Source: Anaerolineales bacterium (GTDB lineage Bacteria > Chloroflexota > Anaerolineae > 4572-78 > J111). From it: 64,000 bases of DNA. The position numbers and the translations under genes are program-made. This document shows, in pieces, positions 63,842-64,000 of the stretch (position 1 is its first letter; each line of letters starts with the position of its first letter). The stretch spans positions 1 through 64,000 of the forward strand of contig JACKAU010000013.1 in NCBI GenBank assembly GCA_020634855.1. The letters run 5' to 3'. A model generated the notes under the pieces. That model saw nothing but the letters and a program-made list of their open reading frames with translations. It had not been told where the DNA came from and did not search any database.

Positions 63842-64000
63842 TTTGGAGCGACAAAGCTGGCTTTGTCATCCGCGATGGGGTCAAAGTAATTGAGATCAAG
63901 AATTTAATCGGCGTACCAACTTGCCGTCCCCCGCAGCACGGGCCTAAAGACCCGTGCTGAGAGAGCGAAGCCCGGTCGGGCTATGATTTCGCCAGAGTAG
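63842..64000 (-). repeat. cloverleaf remnant joined to multi-hairpin repeat, copy 3 (cut by window end)
   Basis: GGAGCGACAAAGCTGGCTTTGTC (63845-63867) is a decayed copy of the 1847-1904 element. From 63890 the multi-hairpin repeat follows: ATCAAGAATTTAATCGG, AACTTGCCGTCCCC, AGCACGGGCCTAAAGACCCG and GAGCGAAGCCCGGTCGGGCT. No gene seen in 63588-64000. Confidence 0.8.

Noticed and set aside
63588..63960. Short plus-strand frame at the right end
   Set aside because: Covers the cloverleaf remnant and multi-hairpin repeat; codon use and translation are not protein-like.

Overview
The window looks like chromosome from an uncultivated or little-studied Chloroflexota bacterium (Anaerolineae, Ardenticatenia or Caldilineae-like). 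This is an inference from gene content: GAF/PAS hybrid kinases, serial GT-C membrane proteins with extracytoplasmic beta-modules, a REC plus HAMP-like regulator, a Ni-superoxide dismutase with its protease, a nadC-nadA-nadB-niaR operon, and many short-word and palindromic dispersed repeats. No rRNA or marker gene was available to fix the taxonomy.

Layout. 0-6.7 kb: a signalling cluster (a 5'-truncated GAF histidine kinase, a single-domain response regulator, a REC-GAF-PAS-kinase-REC-REC-HPt hybrid kinase, and a REC/HAMP-like regulator). 6.8-32 kb: one long co-directional cluster for cell-surface glycosylation, with six paralogous GT-C-like membrane proteins (DUF2142-like), one ArnT/PMT-like transferase, an SGNH-like hydrolase, a dolichyl-phosphate-mannose-synthase-like GT2 and a YfhO-like membrane protein. 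The GT2 probably loads a polyprenyl carrier and the GT-C enzymes use it outside the membrane. 32-36.4 kb: an Excalibur-domain protein, then on the minus strand a molybdopterin-binding-domain protein followed by a DUF348/G5/beta-propeller lipoprotein. 36.6-45.5 kb: housekeeping genes: aat, the NAD de novo operon with its NiaR repressor, fumC, a ferredoxin, sodX/sodN and tRNA-Thr(CGT).

45.6-61 kb is accessory. It starts with an unusual array of about 11 units of 22-23 bp rich in TGACTC. Next comes a STAND/NLR-like protein with an altered P-loop and ten nearly identical 42-residue TPRs, then a type I restriction-modification locus (hsdR, a lipoprotein gene, hsdM, hsdS) whose R, M and S genes all carry frame disruptions. 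From 57 to 60.8 kb, single minus-strand genes (DUF4365, a DUF4926/DUF6883 pair, two SnoaL-like proteins, an HXXEE remnant) alternate with four related 120-180 bp structured repeats. Some of these repeats have RYYYAAC/GTTRRRY ends, so the region looks like an integron gene-cassette array without an integrase (CALIN). 61-64 kb: a GH13 alpha-amylase-family enzyme, a DUF1697 protein and dispersed repeats.

Several repeat families link distant parts of the window: a roughly 170-bp multi-hairpin element (three copies), a perfect GTAGGACAAACTT palindrome (two copies), a GGTGACAGTCAC palindrome (two), a cloverleaf-like GACAAAGC element (two), and short-word repeats that also lie in frame inside the glycosyltransferase genes. 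A 193-bp MITE-like element with an 11-bp direct repeat sits inside the nad promoter region.
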